Shown piece by piece: positions 42,301 through 50,379 of a stretch of DNA of 59,382 bases. Both the position numbers and the translations under genes were made by a program. The notes beneath the pieces were generated by a model. It was not told where the DNA came from. It ran no database searches and was given only the letters and a program-made list of their open reading frames with translations. The DNA comes from an uncultured Merdimonas sp. (GTDB lineage: Bacteria > Bacillota > Clostridia > Lachnospirales > Lachnospiraceae). The stretch is from NCBI GenBank assembly GCA_944375885.1, contig CALWBB010000002.1, positions 1 through 59,382 on the forward strand, written 5' to 3'. Numbering within the stretch: the stretch's first letter is position 1; each line of letters opens with the position of its first letter.

Positions 42301-43890
42301 CCGGTATTTCTCGATCACACGCGCGAAATGGGCCGACAGATCCCGCACTTCTTCCGGCGTAGACGCCAGATACCTCATCCGGAATTCATTGTCCCAGGAA
42401 TGCTGCATCCATTTTACATAGGAATACTGTTCCAAATCGCATTCTTCGCAGAGAAAGACAAGCTTTACCTCATCATAGCTGTGCAGCGCATCGATCTGGA
42501 GCAAAATATTATGCAGTACGCTGCTCACGCCCCGGCTGTCCCCCACGATTCCGGAAACCCGGTGCTGTTCCAGGGAATAGACCACAGGCACGTTCGTAAT
42601 CATCTGCGTCTCTTCGCTGAACTCATTCACCTTGTCCCGCATCACATCGTCGTCGATGCTAAACCGCTGATCCGGAAAGGCCAGCTTTGCCTGCAGGGGA
42701 ACATTCCCGGCGCCCAGGCGCACCGTCAGGAAATTTTTTCTTCCAATCACCCTGCTCCACAGCAGCAAGTCAAAAAAGCTGGACTCATTGAGCTGGAACA
42801 GTACCGGCGGGAAATTTTCGTTCAAAATATCCTGCTGGGCGTTTGATGCCCTGCGGATTTCCGCGCGGATATTTTCCAGGTATTTTAAATACTTTTCCCT
42901 TCTTCTTTCCTCCCTGGCGCGCTTGCGCTTCTGCTCATTTTTCCTCAGCAGGAACGGAAAAAGCACCATGCCTGTAAGCATGGAGACTGCCATCACAATC
43001 GAGGGCACGGAGGAAAGGATATCCCCTCCGTTATTCGTAATATTGATGACTGTCAAAACCGCAGAGGCCAAAGAAGCCGCCCCCATCACAAGGGACGGGG
43101 CCACCGCCAGGAACAGCGGCGCCTGATCATCCCGCTCCTGCGGGGAAGGCGAATCAATTCGCAGCTGCAGCGGCGTAATCTCTTTTTCAAACCTGGGAGA
43201 CCGGTAATAGGTAGTTTCCGCGATCTCCTCCGGCGCTTCATAGGGCAGTATCTCTTCCGGTTTGTAGGAAGACAGAAGATCCGTATGGATGCTTACGGAG
43301 CCATCCGGATTATTCATGGCCAGGAACCGGGGGCCTATGATGATCTTGATCCCGAGAATGTACACCAGATCGCCCAGCTCCAGCTGCTTCGACCGGCTTA
43401 TCCTCTTTTCGTTGACATACACGCCGTTGCTGCTGTTATTGTCAAGAATCGTCCAGGCGCCGTTTACGTACGAAATCTGCGCGTGGATGGAAGACACATA
43501 AGGATTCTCAATCCGGATCTGGTTGCCCTCTGCGCTTCCGATATTCAATACGGAATTGCTCTTTACATGATATTTCTGGAACCTGCAGCGGTCTTCTGTG
43601 AATGGCTCCGCAAAAAGGTAGCCCTTTCTTCTTTTGTCCAGTTCGACCGCGTACATTTTCCCTGCCTCAAGGATAATCTGCGGCACCGGCTGCATATCCT
43701 CGAACTGATACAGCTGCAGCTTACGGGTGGAACGGACACACCAGTGCTTATCCTGCTCTTCGATGCTTAAGAGCCTTCTCTTTGGATCTTTGTTCTCCTT
43801 CTCAAAGTCCTCAATCCAATACTTACCGCGTATTTTTTCCGGAAGAAACACACTGTATAAATGCTCTTCGCATATTAATGTAATCAGCAT
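39325..43890 (-). CDS. essC: Type VII secretion ATPase EssC (FtsK/SpoIIIE family) with N-terminal FHA
   Basis: 1521 residues from ATG 43890 (MLITLICEEHLYSV), the usual EssC start, with GAGGG 5 bases upstream. ATG 43947 adds 19 residues and also has a weak site. In this numbering: FHA domain about 112-185 (VLNIGSAEGNQIRIENPYVS; NNSSNGVYVNEKRI), two membrane helices about 258-316, then three FtsK-type domains. D1 keeps Walker A GMTGSGKSE (about 700) and Walker B LFIIADEF; D2 has GNAGSGKE with a poor Walker B (VVVINNY); D3 is degenerate. This is the membrane motor that drives WXG100 and partner export. Confidence 0.92.
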   Translation of the reverse strand: MLITLICEEHLYSVFLPEKIRGKYWIEDFEKENKDPKRRLLSIEEQDKHWCVRSTRKLQLYQFEDMQPVPQIILEAGKMYAVELDKRRKGYLFAEPFTEDRCRFQKYHVKSNSVLNIGSAEGNQIRIENPYVSSIHAQISYVNGAWTILDNNSSNGVYVNEKRISRSKQLELGDLVYILGIKIIIGPRFLAMNNPDGSVSIHTDLLSSYKPEEILPYEAPEEIAETTYYRSPRFEKEITPLQLRIDSPSPQERDDQAPLFLAVAPSLVMGAASLASAVLTVINITNNGGDILSSVPSIVMAVSMLTGMVLFPFLLRKNEQKRKRAREERRREKYLKYLENIRAEIRRASNAQQDILNENFPPVLFQLNESSFFDLLLWSRVIGRKNFLTVRLGAGNVPLQAKLAFPDQRFSIDDDVMRDKVNEFSEETQMITNVPVVYSLEQHRVSGIVGDSRGVSSVLHNILLQIDALHSYDEVKLVFLCEECDLEQYSYVKWMQHSWDNEFRMRYLASTPEEVRDLSAHFARVIEKYRETPGLKCPHYLIVSTSKTLSDGCAFLADILSDSSLEGFSYLAAYDELKNLPKECTAIVQVNGTQGMLFDYQTGNQQINFVLDMVDREDAVYASMNIAEYYLDLQGGKYVLPKMLTFLDMYQVGKYEHLNIANRWKENNAVLSLEAPVGVNADGGLFYLDLHENAHGPHGLIAGMTGSGKSEFIITFILSMAVNYSPDDVAFILIDYKGGGLVGAFDNEQYHLPHLSGTITNLDGSAINRSLLSIQSELRRRQVVFNEARRASNEGTMDIYKYQKLYRNGIVTEPLPHLFIIADEFAELKVQQPEFMTQLISTARIGRSLGVHLILATQKPSGVVNDQIWANSRFKVCLKVQDKADSMDMLKRADAAELVDTGRFYLQVGYNELFELGQSAWCGAPYQPKDVAETNTDDWVQMIDRQGKVIKETRPQRKQQNMGTAKKQIVEIAQYISRIAGEEQLAARPLWLPEIPAVITVEQLEEKYQYTADGLLNPVIGELDVPAAQQQKLLTLPLSAKGNAICYGNAGSGKELFLTAVLYSLYKKHSSQELHTYILDFGAETLKMFEGAPQTGGVVTAGEDERIKNLFRYLNQEIVRRKKILSESGEDFETRHRKHPGEVPDIVVVINNYTNFAEQYEKAEEGLLPLTRDCTKYGVYFIVSCVSLMGIRYKMQQNFPQIYVLQQNDKTDYVSILGNTGGVYPSKIRGRGICREKDVLEFQTAYISEHTDKTAEIVRRFCEDLKKEDPGYAVPIPVLPKTVHWEHLRLKEAGFARMPVGMNTETLDDVSLNLEKESVIQVLAMDKPDLRGFLEGAVDAARKAAGCKVYVLDPDKMLQLSGLDEEFYITDQTGEAVRRLFSMVVERHNAYKTYGSLPEGELSCPVIVFLSGLRRIKDSLDEDGRDKLKLMLEKTSGEFRLSFWAADDYQSSNSYSAEKWCNGNGIWVGDGAEDQIRLKMPRRTEKPARLDFTDGYLARQNACRQLKLLISNNMEAQADDE

Positions 43891-43969
43891 TGCTGCCCTC
43901 GCCCCTCCATCTTCTTCCTGCCTGCCATATATAGCAGATTTTTTCATATTTCCTGTTATTATGCTTCAT

Positions 43970-43998
43970 ATTATACAGCAAACGTTTATTTGCTTCAT
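43970..43998 (-). promoter_or_regulatory. Promoter of the T7SS operon with overlapping dyad
   Basis: Minus strand TATAAT (43975-43970) with a poor ATGAAG -35 at 17 bp (43998-43993). The spacer contains the dyad GCAAACGTTTATTTGC (43978-43993; GCAAA/TTTGC arms). A weak -35 and a dyad between the hexamers suit a regulated promoter. Confidence 0.55.
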
Positions 43999-44111
43999 TT
44001 TTTTTGCACAATCAGCCCGATTTTTTACATTTTTGGCTGTTCCTAAGATAAGAGGGATATCAGGCCCTGTCAGCCTAAGAAATCTCCCATCCTCGTATTT
44101 TCCCCCTCTCC

Positions 44112-44241
44112 CTATACCGTCTTATGCCTGGACGGCTGCTGCGGCGCATGAAAAAAGGCGATCTGCTCTATGTCAAGAGCATCGACCGCCTGGGACGCAA
44201 TTATGAGGCAATTTGGGAGCAGTGGCGTATTTTCACTAAGG
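44112..44241 (+). pseudogene. Serine recombinase (resolvase/invertase) internal fragment
   Basis: The plus frame reads RLLRRMKKGDLLYVKSIDRL then GRNYEAIWEQWRIFTK, the well-conserved segment of TnpR-like serine recombinases that contains SIDRLGRN after the catalytic Ser region. The catalytic N-terminus and the DNA-binding C-terminus are missing; after FTK the frame enters the Nudix gene's 3' end in antisense. It is a remnant of a mobile element at the upstream edge of the T7SS locus. The rest of 43999-44111 holds no gene that I can see. Confidence 0.7.
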
Positions 44242-44736
44242 GAAGGCCTTCCAATCCACCTTTTTCCCGTCCAGCACGCACTCCTCCAGCACTTCCCCGT
44301 CGTAAGACAGCTTCAGCGAAAAAAACGGGGATTCTTCCTGGAGCAGCCTAAAAAACACCCTGTCTCCGGGCCACAGGGCAAGTTCCCCGATCCGTTCCGT
44401 TTCCACCCATTCCAGCACGCCCTCCGGGCAGTTGTAGTTGAGCTCTCCCTCCCAGCCTGTGGCCGTATAGAGGCACATGTACTGGGTCTCCACGCCTTTG
44501 AGGGCAAAGGTCACGATTCCCCGGAAGCGGTACTCTGTCAGGGTAAGCCCCGTCTCCTCCCGAACCTCCCGCAGCAGGCAGTCCTCCGGGCTTTCATAAG
44601 CCAGGGCGTGGCCGCCCACGCCGATCCATTTGTCCTGATTGACATCATGTTTTTTCTTTACCCTGTGAAGCATCAAAAGCTTGCCTTCCCGCTCCAGGTA
44701 GCAGAGGGTCGTCAGTGTCCCGATAGGTTCTTCCAT
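44236..44736 (-). CDS. Nudix hydrolase, 8-oxo-dGTP diphosphatase-like
   Basis: 166 residues from ATG 44736, with AAAGGA 9 bases upstream. A complete Nudix box is visible (G-x5-E-x7-RE-V-x-EE-x-G-L within residues about 40-62: GGHALAYESPEDCLLREVRE). Early LTTLCYLEREGKLLMLHRVK fits the MutT/YtkD-like group. Likely cleaves oxidised or damaged nucleoside triphosphates in the cytosol. The 3' end abuts the recombinase fragment, so the end may have been replaced, but the family's usual length is kept. Confidence 0.85.
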   Translation of the reverse strand: MEEPIGTLTTLCYLEREGKLLMLHRVKKKHDVNQDKWIGVGGHALAYESPEDCLLREVREETGLTLTEYRFRGIVTFALKGVETQYMCLYTATGWEGELNYNCPEGVLEWVETERIGELALWPGDRVFFRLLQEESPFFSLKLSYDGEVLEECVLDGKKVDWKAFP

Positions 44737-44750
44737 CTCTTTTGTTCCTT

Positions 44751-45290
44751 TCAGATCCAGTTTTTTATGGCAAAATAAACGCAGTCTGCCGCCAATATCA
44801 CAAGGCAGATGAGGGCGGCGGTTCTCTGGGCTTTCGGATCCGTCCGCTCTGTAATCCGCCGCGCCAGCGGATGCAGCAGGTAGAGGATCACCATCCCGCC
44901 GATTCCAAAACGGATACTGGGATTTAGGGCAATCCGTCCCTGAAAATTGAACGCGAAACGGGTATAATCCCACTGCCAGCCTCCCATTGTGAACTCCATG
45001 ATATAGCTGGCGATCAGCTCTATCACCGTGGTAATCAGCACAATCCCCGCGAAGACGAAAAAGGGCGTAATCGGTATGGGCCCCAGCTTTATATTCTTCT
45101 TCATCAGACCCGAGAGCGCAAGAAGCAGGATCACCGCCCCGAACCCATACACCACGCAGTACGGCCCGGTCAGCACGCCCCGGTTCGAGAAGCCCCAGCG
45201 GTACACCACTACCTCCAGGAATACCTCGTAAATCCAGCCAATGACAGAATAAAGCATAAAATATAAAAAATAATCCTGTACCTTTTTCAT
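44751..45290 (-). CDS. Putative ABC transporter permease-like membrane protein (CmpB/DUF1113 type)
   Basis: 179 residues with about five membrane helices. The start DYFLYFMLYSVIGWIYEVFL and RGVLTGPYCVVYGFGAVILL are the conserved phrases of the PF06541 (ABC_trans_CmpB) family, whose name is historical: no ABC ATPase is adjacent and transport is unproven. GAGAGG precedes ATG. It lies 14 bases before the Nudix gene and 19 after the SDR gene, in one run. Confidence 0.8.
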   Translation of the reverse strand: MKKVQDYFLYFMLYSVIGWIYEVFLEVVVYRWGFSNRGVLTGPYCVVYGFGAVILLLALSGLMKKNIKLGPIPITPFFVFAGIVLITTVIELIASYIMEFTMGGWQWDYTRFAFNFQGRIALNPSIRFGIGGMVILYLLHPLARRITERTDPKAQRTAALICLVILAADCVYFAIKNWI

Positions 45291-45309
45291 CTGTTTTCCT
45301 CTCTTTGCG

Positions 45310-46107
45310 TCATTTCTTCAGCAGAACCAGGCTGCTGGCGCGCGCGATAAATCCCTGGGGCAGTACGCCTGCCGCAAGATAAAAGAGCCTCATAGGAAAG
45401 CCGTAGACCGACAGCGCCCTTCCCTTCGCGGAATCGGAAAGCGCGCGCCGCACTACCTGTTCGGGATCTGCCAGGAACTTCTTTTTTACCGGGCTTAGGG
45501 AGATACCGCCGGCCCGGAAAAACTCTGTCCGCACAGGCCCCGGGCAGACCGCCGTGACCAGAATTCCCAACGGACGCAGCTCCTCTTGCAGCGCCCGGCT
45601 AAAGGACAGCACGCAGGCTTTGGAGGCCGCGTAGGCGGCAAAGCCTGGCTGAGGCGCGAAGGCCGAGCCGGAAGCCAGCTCTATCACCCGGCTTCCTTTT
45701 TCCAGATACGGCAGGCAGATACGGGTTACGGCCATCAGGGCACGGCAGTTCACATCGATAATCTCGCAGATTTCATCCAGCTGCTGCTCCCCTATCCTCC
45801 CTGCATGTCCCAGGCCAGCCGCATTCACCAGCAGTCTAAGGCGCGGACATTCTTCCCTGAAACATGCGGAAAGTACGGCGAAGGAAGTCTGTTCAGACAG
45901 ATCCAGCTCCAGAATCCGAAGCTTGATCCCGGGCGTCTTAAAAGCCAGCTCCTTTCTCAGGCTTTCCAGCCTTTCTCTCCTCCTGGCGATTACCCAGATC
46001 TCCTGAAGGGAAGGGTACCGTTCCCCAATCTGGCGCACAAAGCACCTTCCCAGGCCAGAGGAGGCCCCTGTGATAAGCGCGATTCGTTTTCTGTCTTTTT
46101 TACTCAT
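45310..46107 (-). CDS. Short-chain dehydrogenase/reductase (SDR) family oxidoreductase
   Basis: 265 residues from ATG 46107, whose ATG overlaps the end of the HAD gene (coupled). Nucleotide-binding TGASSGLG (13-20), NAAGLGHAG (about 88-96), catalytic Ser in SGSAF and YAASKAC (Y-x3-K, about 152-158), and the C-terminal CPGPVRTEFF motif. Classical SDR that uses NAD(P)H; the hydrophobic C-terminus (FPMRLFYLAAGVLP) resembles the YqjQ/dehydrogenase-reductase group. Substrate unknown. Confidence 0.85.
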   Translation of the reverse strand: MSKKDRKRIALITGASSGLGRCFVRQIGERYPSLQEIWVIARRRERLESLRKELAFKTPGIKLRILELDLSEQTSFAVLSACFREECPRLRLLVNAAGLGHAGRIGEQQLDEICEIIDVNCRALMAVTRICLPYLEKGSRVIELASGSAFAPQPGFAAYAASKACVLSFSRALQEELRPLGILVTAVCPGPVRTEFFRAGGISLSPVKKKFLADPEQVVRRALSDSAKGRALSVYGFPMRLFYLAAGVLPQGFIARASSLVLLKK

Positions 46108-46942
46108 ACAGCTTAGGGCCTCCCAGCAGATACGTCTCGATGGCTTCCGCGCAGCCGTCATGGTCACAGTCCGCCACGACAGCCTCCGAAAGCGCCTGGA
46201 TCTCCGGCAGGGCATTGCCCATGGCGACGGCCAGGCCGGCCGTCTTCAGGATGGAGGTGTCGTTTTCCGCGTCTCCCACCGCGATGGTTTTCTCTAACGG
46301 AAGTCCCAGGTACTCACAAAGCTTTTTAAGCCCTGCGCCCTTATCCGCTCCTGGCGCAGAGATCTCCAGAGAGCCTCTCTCGGCATTGACCATAAGAACC
46401 GCCAGTCCTGCTTCCTGTATCCGCTTTTTTGTCCGTTCCCGGGATTCACTGTCCGCATGATAAAAGTTCACCTTTTCCAGCGCAAACGGCGCGGCGCAGT
46501 AAGTTCCATATAAATTATCCCACGCAGCCGCCACGCGGCGGAACGTGGTTTTATAAATTCCCATGCCATAGCGCTCCATGTGTTCCAGCTGATCTGTCTG
46601 GACGATGGATTCTGCACCCAGAAGATGTATCATGGCCTTTTCTTCCATGGAAATCTCCAGAAGCCGCTTTACCAGGGCAGGAGCAAGCTTTTGGCTGTAT
46701 ACCGTCTGGCCGGTTCGGATGTCATAGACAAGCGCCCCACTGGTGCAGATCAGGTAGCGGATTTCTGGCATAAGCTCCAGATAGGCCCGAAGCTCTGTGC
46801 GGCCCCGGCCCGTAGATAAAACAATCTGTTTTCCCGCAGCAGCCGCCTTTTTTATGGCCGCCAGCGTCAAGGGTGTGATTTCCTTGCGGGAATTCAAAAG
46901 CGTGCCGTCCATATCGAAGGCAATCAGTTCATACTGGCTCAT
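46100..46942 (-). CDS. Cof-type HAD superfamily hydrolase
   Basis: 280 residues. HAD motif I FDMDGTLLNS (9-18) with the two Asp, motif II STGR (about 44-47), and late GVGD-type motif IAVGDAENDTSILKTAGLAV (about 222-241). The cap domain is the C2B type, placing it in the Cof/YbiV sugar-phosphate phosphatase group. AGGAGG is upstream of ATG. It is coupled to the SDR gene. Confidence 0.85.
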   Translation of the reverse strand: MSQYELIAFDMDGTLLNSRKEITPLTLAAIKKAAAAGKQIVLSTGRGRTELRAYLELMPEIRYLICTSGALVYDIRTGQTVYSQKLAPALVKRLLEISMEEKAMIHLLGAESIVQTDQLEHMERYGMGIYKTTFRRVAAAWDNLYGTYCAAPFALEKVNFYHADSESRERTKKRIQEAGLAVLMVNAERGSLEISAPGADKGAGLKKLCEYLGLPLEKTIAVGDAENDTSILKTAGLAVAMGNALPEIQALSEAVVADCDHDGCAEAIETYLLGGPKLYE

Positions 46943-47009
46943 GGTTCGAAAGTCCTCCTGTCAGCTTAACGTCGGTACACAAGGGGCACTACGCCTTGGT
47001 ACACCGGCG

Positions 47010-48893
47010 CTAGCGTTTTTTCTTGTGAATATTGCGAATCGTCTTCTTCTTTTTTCCGGTCCTTTCCGGGCGGCCTGGGGCGGGATGGGTTCCCCCTGGC
47101 CTCACCAGGCACTTTGGCCCAACGCCAATCAGATCGGTCCGTCCGCTCTTTTCCAGGGCTTCTAAGACCAGCTCCCGGTTCTTCGGATCCCGGTACTGGA
47201 TCAGGGCCCGCTGCATGGCCTTCTCATGGGGATTTTTCGGCACATAGACCGGCGACATGTCTCTGGGATCGAGTCCCGTATAGTACATGCAGGTGGACAG
47301 AGTCGAGGGCGTCGGGTAAAAATCCTGCACCTGCTCCGGCATGTAGCCCAAATCCCGGCAGTATTCCGCCAGCTCCACGGCCTCCTTCAGGGTGGAACCC
47401 GGATGGGAGGACATCAGGTAGGGCACCAGGTACTGCTTCTTCCTAAGCCTCTCATTCATCTTTTTGTATTTCCGGCAAAAGGCCTCGTACACGCTGCGGG
47501 AGGGCTTGCCCATGTGGGAGAGGACCCGGTCGGAGACATGCTCAGGGGCCACTTTGAGCTGGCCGCTTACATGATGCTCACACAGCTCCTGCAAGAAAAC
47601 ATCGCCCTCTGGATCTGCCAGTACATAGTCGAAGCGGATTCCGGAGCGGATAAAGACCTTCTTTATGCCGGGAAGGCTCCGCAGCTTCCGAAGAAGGCTG
47701 ATATACTCCGCATGGTCGGCCCGCAGGTTCGGGCAGGGCTTCGGGAACAGGCACTGGCGGTCCGGGCAGGCCCCGTGCTTTCCTTGCTTTTCGCAGGCCG
47801 GGCGCCGGAAATCTGCCGTAGGCCCGCCCACATCATGAATATAGCCCTTAAAATCCGGATCCTCTGACATCCTCCTGGCCTCCTCCACCAGAGATTCCTG
47901 GCTTCTGGCCTGAATGATCCGTCCCTGATGGAAGGTCAAGGCGCAGAAAGAACAGGCCCCAAAGCAGCCCCGGCAGCTGGTGAGGCTGAATTTAATTTCC
48001 GAAAACGCGGGAACCTCCCCGGCCCGCAGGCAGGCCGGATGCACCGCCCTCTGGAAAGGCAGGGCGTAGACCGCGTCCATCTCCTCCTGCGATAAGGGCT
48101 TCGCGGGCGGATTCTGGACGATAAAGGTATGGGAGGAATAGGCCTCCGCCAGCCTCTTTCCCCGGATGGGGTCCGCGTTTTTCTGCTGGATGGCGAAACT
48201 TTCCGCGTACAGGCGCTTATCCGCCTTCATGCTCTCATAATCCGGCAGAAAGACCGCGTCATAAATGTCCTCCCGGTGGGAAGCCTTATAGACGGTTCCC
48301 TCCACAAAAGTCAGATCCCGGATGGCGATGCCGGAGGCCAGGGCGTCCGCGATCTCCACAATGGACCGCTCTCCCATCCCGTAAGAGATGAGATCCGCCC
48401 CGCTGTCTAAAAGCAGGGAGCGCTTGAAGCTGTCCGACCAGTAGTCGTAGTGGGCGAGGCGGCGCAGGCTTGCCTCGATGCCGCCCAGGATGATCGGCGT
48501 GTGCCGGTAGACGCTTCGGATCAGGCTGCTGTAGACCATGTCCGCCCGGTCCGGCCGCTTCCCCATGACGCCGCCCGGCGTGTAGGCATCCGTCCTCCTG
48601 CGCTTTTTCGAGACAGAATAATGGTTGACCATGGAATCCATGTTCCCGGAGGAGACGAGAAAGGCCAGGCGCGGTTCCCCGTAGACCTGGATACTCTGGG
48701 GATCCTTCCAGTCTGGCTGGGACAGGATCGCCACCGTGTAGCCCCGGCTTTCCAGCACCCGCCCGATGATAGCCGGGCCAAAGGAGGGGTGATCCACATA
48801 GGCGTCCCCGATGACATAGACAAAATCCGGCTGTCCGATCCCTCTTTCCTTTAATTCTTCCGGCGTCGCGGGCAGAAATCCTGTACCTGTCAT
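47010..48893 (-). CDS. YgiQ family radical SAM protein
   Basis: 627 residues, the usual length. N-terminal FLPATPEELKERGI and later RRRTDAYTPGG are conserved YgiQ phrases; the radical-SAM cluster CFGACSFCALTFHQGR (CxxxCxxC) lies near residue 310. The C-terminus is Lys/Arg-rich (KKKKTIRNIHKKKR). The protein binds a 4Fe-4S cluster; its reaction is not established. AAAGGAGAGG precedes ATG. It is followed by no clear terminator. Confidence 0.9.
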   Translation of the reverse strand: MTGTGFLPATPEELKERGIGQPDFVYVIGDAYVDHPSFGPAIIGRVLESRGYTVAILSQPDWKDPQSIQVYGEPRLAFLVSSGNMDSMVNHYSVSKKRRRTDAYTPGGVMGKRPDRADMVYSSLIRSVYRHTPIILGGIEASLRRLAHYDYWSDSFKRSLLLDSGADLISYGMGERSIVEIADALASGIAIRDLTFVEGTVYKASHREDIYDAVFLPDYESMKADKRLYAESFAIQQKNADPIRGKRLAEAYSSHTFIVQNPPAKPLSQEEMDAVYALPFQRAVHPACLRAGEVPAFSEIKFSLTSCRGCFGACSFCALTFHQGRIIQARSQESLVEEARRMSEDPDFKGYIHDVGGPTADFRRPACEKQGKHGACPDRQCLFPKPCPNLRADHAEYISLLRKLRSLPGIKKVFIRSGIRFDYVLADPEGDVFLQELCEHHVSGQLKVAPEHVSDRVLSHMGKPSRSVYEAFCRKYKKMNERLRKKQYLVPYLMSSHPGSTLKEAVELAEYCRDLGYMPEQVQDFYPTPSTLSTCMYYTGLDPRDMSPVYVPKNPHEKAMQRALIQYRDPKNRELVLEALEKSGRTDLIGVGPKCLVRPGGTHPAPGRPERTGKKKKTIRNIHKKKR

Positions 48894-48921
48894 CGAGTCC
48901 TCTCCTTTCTCGTTCGCTTTC

Positions 48922-49596
48922 TCAGTGCTGCTTCAGCCTCCGGTAGGTTCCGTCAAGCACCTGTCCGAAATCATGGATATAGTAGTCCGCCAGCCGTAAG
49001 ACCGTATCCTTCTGATCCGCCACGTACCGATCCTCCATGGCGCAGACGCGGCTCCCCGCGCGGATCCCTGCCTGGATTCCCGAGGGCGTATCCTCGAACA
49101 CCAGGCAGTCTGCCGGAGAAGCCCCCAATCGGTCCGCCACCTTCAGATAGATATCTGGGGCAGGCTTTCCCGCCCCGGCCTCGCAGGAGGTCATAGCGCA
49201 GTCTATGTATTGCCCAAGCTTTAGGGACTCCATGACAGCGTTCAGAAGCTCCCGGCTGTTGCTGGTGGCGATGCCGGAATGGATGCCGTGCTCTTTTAGA
49301 TACTGTAAAAAGGAAAGGGCTCCCGGCTTCATGGGAACCTCATGGGCGTATTTTTCCTTCGCCATCTCGATCCATTCCGCCTTGATGGCCTCCAGACTCT
49401 GGCTGAGGCCAAAGCGCTCTTTAAAATAGACCGCCGTCTCGGAAAAGCTCATGCCCTCGATCTCTTTTTGAAGCTCCGGCGGCAGCACCCGCCCGTATCT
49501 TCCCAGATACTCCACGTCGATATCCTTCCACATCCACATGGAATCCACCAGCGTGCCGTCCAGATCAAAAAGGACGGCCTTTACTCCCTTCAGCAT
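48922..49596 (-). CDS. HAD superfamily phosphatase, beta-phosphoglucomutase-like
   Basis: 224 residues. Motif I FDLDGTLVDS (11-20), TSNSRE (about 110-115), and FEDTPSGIQAGIRAG (about 171-185). The small four-helix C1 cap between them fits the PGMB/YcjU-like sugar-phosphate group. GGAGGAG precedes ATG, which overlaps the end of the pseudouridine synthase gene by 7 bases. Confidence 0.85.
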   Translation of the reverse strand: MLKGVKAVLFDLDGTLVDSMWMWKDIDVEYLGRYGRVLPPELQKEIEGMSFSETAVYFKERFGLSQSLEAIKAEWIEMAKEKYAHEVPMKPGALSFLQYLKEHGIHSGIATSNSRELLNAVMESLKLGQYIDCAMTSCEAGAGKPAPDIYLKVADRLGASPADCLVFEDTPSGIQAGIRAGSRVCAMEDRYVADQKDTVLRLADYYIHDFGQVLDGTYRRLKQH

Positions 49597-50375
49597 CCTG
49601 TCTCCTCCTTCAGTGCTTCGACCTCCTGCTCGGTCAGCCGTCTGCAGCCGCCAGGCGTAAGCCCTTCGTCCAGCGTAAGGCTTCCCATAGAGAGCCGCCG
49701 CAGGTAGGCCACCTCGCAGCCCACCGCCTCAAACATCCGCTTGATCTGGTGAAAACGGCCTTCCCGGATGGTGATCCGCACCTGGCTTTCTCCGGTCTCT
49801 TCAGGCTCTCCAGCGCTCCCTGTATCCTTTTCTTCCCGGCGCTCCCACAAAACGCGCGCTGTCTCTTCTTCCTGAAGGATCTCCAGCACCGCCGGCAGGG
49901 TTTTCTTCTCATCTCCGATATCCAGCCCTTCCGCGAAGAGCTTCACATGTTCTTTCGTCACTCTTCCGCGGACCCTGGCGTAATAGACCTTGTCCACATG
50001 GCGCTTGGGAGACAGCAGGAAATGGGCCAGCTTTCCGTCGTTGGTCAGAAGCAGGAGCCCTTCCGTGTCCCGATCGAGCCTTCCCACCGGAAAGAGATCC
50101 CTTCTCGCCTCCGCCGGCAGAAGCTCCGTCACAGTCTGGAAGCGGGCGTCCTCCGTGGCGGACACGCACCCCGCCGGCTTATACAGCATCCAGTATTCCA
50201 GGCGGGCCACCGAAAGCTCCCGGCCCGACACCGCCACCCGATCCGTCTCTTTTAGTTTTTCCTCCGGCCGCAGGACCGTCTGGCCGTTCACCGTGACCAC
50301 GCCGCTTTTTAAAAGCTTCTTCACCTGGGAGCGGGTGCCAAGGCCCGCCTCGCAGAGATATTTGTCCAGACGCAT
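49590..50375 (-). CDS. RsuA-family 16S rRNA pseudouridine synthase
   Basis: 261 residues: S4 RNA-binding domain at 1-60 (MRLDKYLCEAGLGTRSQVKK) and pseudouridine synthase domain with the RsuA/RluB/E/F signature GRLDRDTEGLLLLTNDG (about 98-114), including the catalytic Asp. A low-complexity Glu-rich insert is near 170-190. Likely modifies 16S rRNA (U516 in E. coli RsuA). Four bases after the RsmF-like gene; GGAGGTGG precedes ATG and overlaps that gene's end. Confidence 0.88.
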   Translation of the reverse strand: MRLDKYLCEAGLGTRSQVKKLLKSGVVTVNGQTVLRPEEKLKETDRVAVSGRELSVARLEYWMLYKPAGCVSATEDARFQTVTELLPAEARRDLFPVGRLDRDTEGLLLLTNDGKLAHFLLSPKRHVDKVYYARVRGRVTKEHVKLFAEGLDIGDEKKTLPAVLEILQEEETARVLWERREEKDTGSAGEPEETGESQVRITIREGRFHQIKRMFEAVGCEVAYLRRLSMGSLTLDEGLTPGGCRRLTEQEVEALKEETGC

Positions 50376-50379
50376 CCTC

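Noticed and set aside
43285..43770. Plus-strand 161-codon frame opposite the EssC FHA region
   Set aside because: Antisense shadow; the minus strand carries clear FHA motifs.
43978..43993. Catabolite (cre) site in the T7SS promoter
   Set aside because: The right half of the cre consensus is missing.
46943..47009. Inverted CAAGG/CCTTG and repeated GGTACAC after the YgiQ gene as terminator
   Set aside because: Short stem without T-run; the pairing is not convincing.
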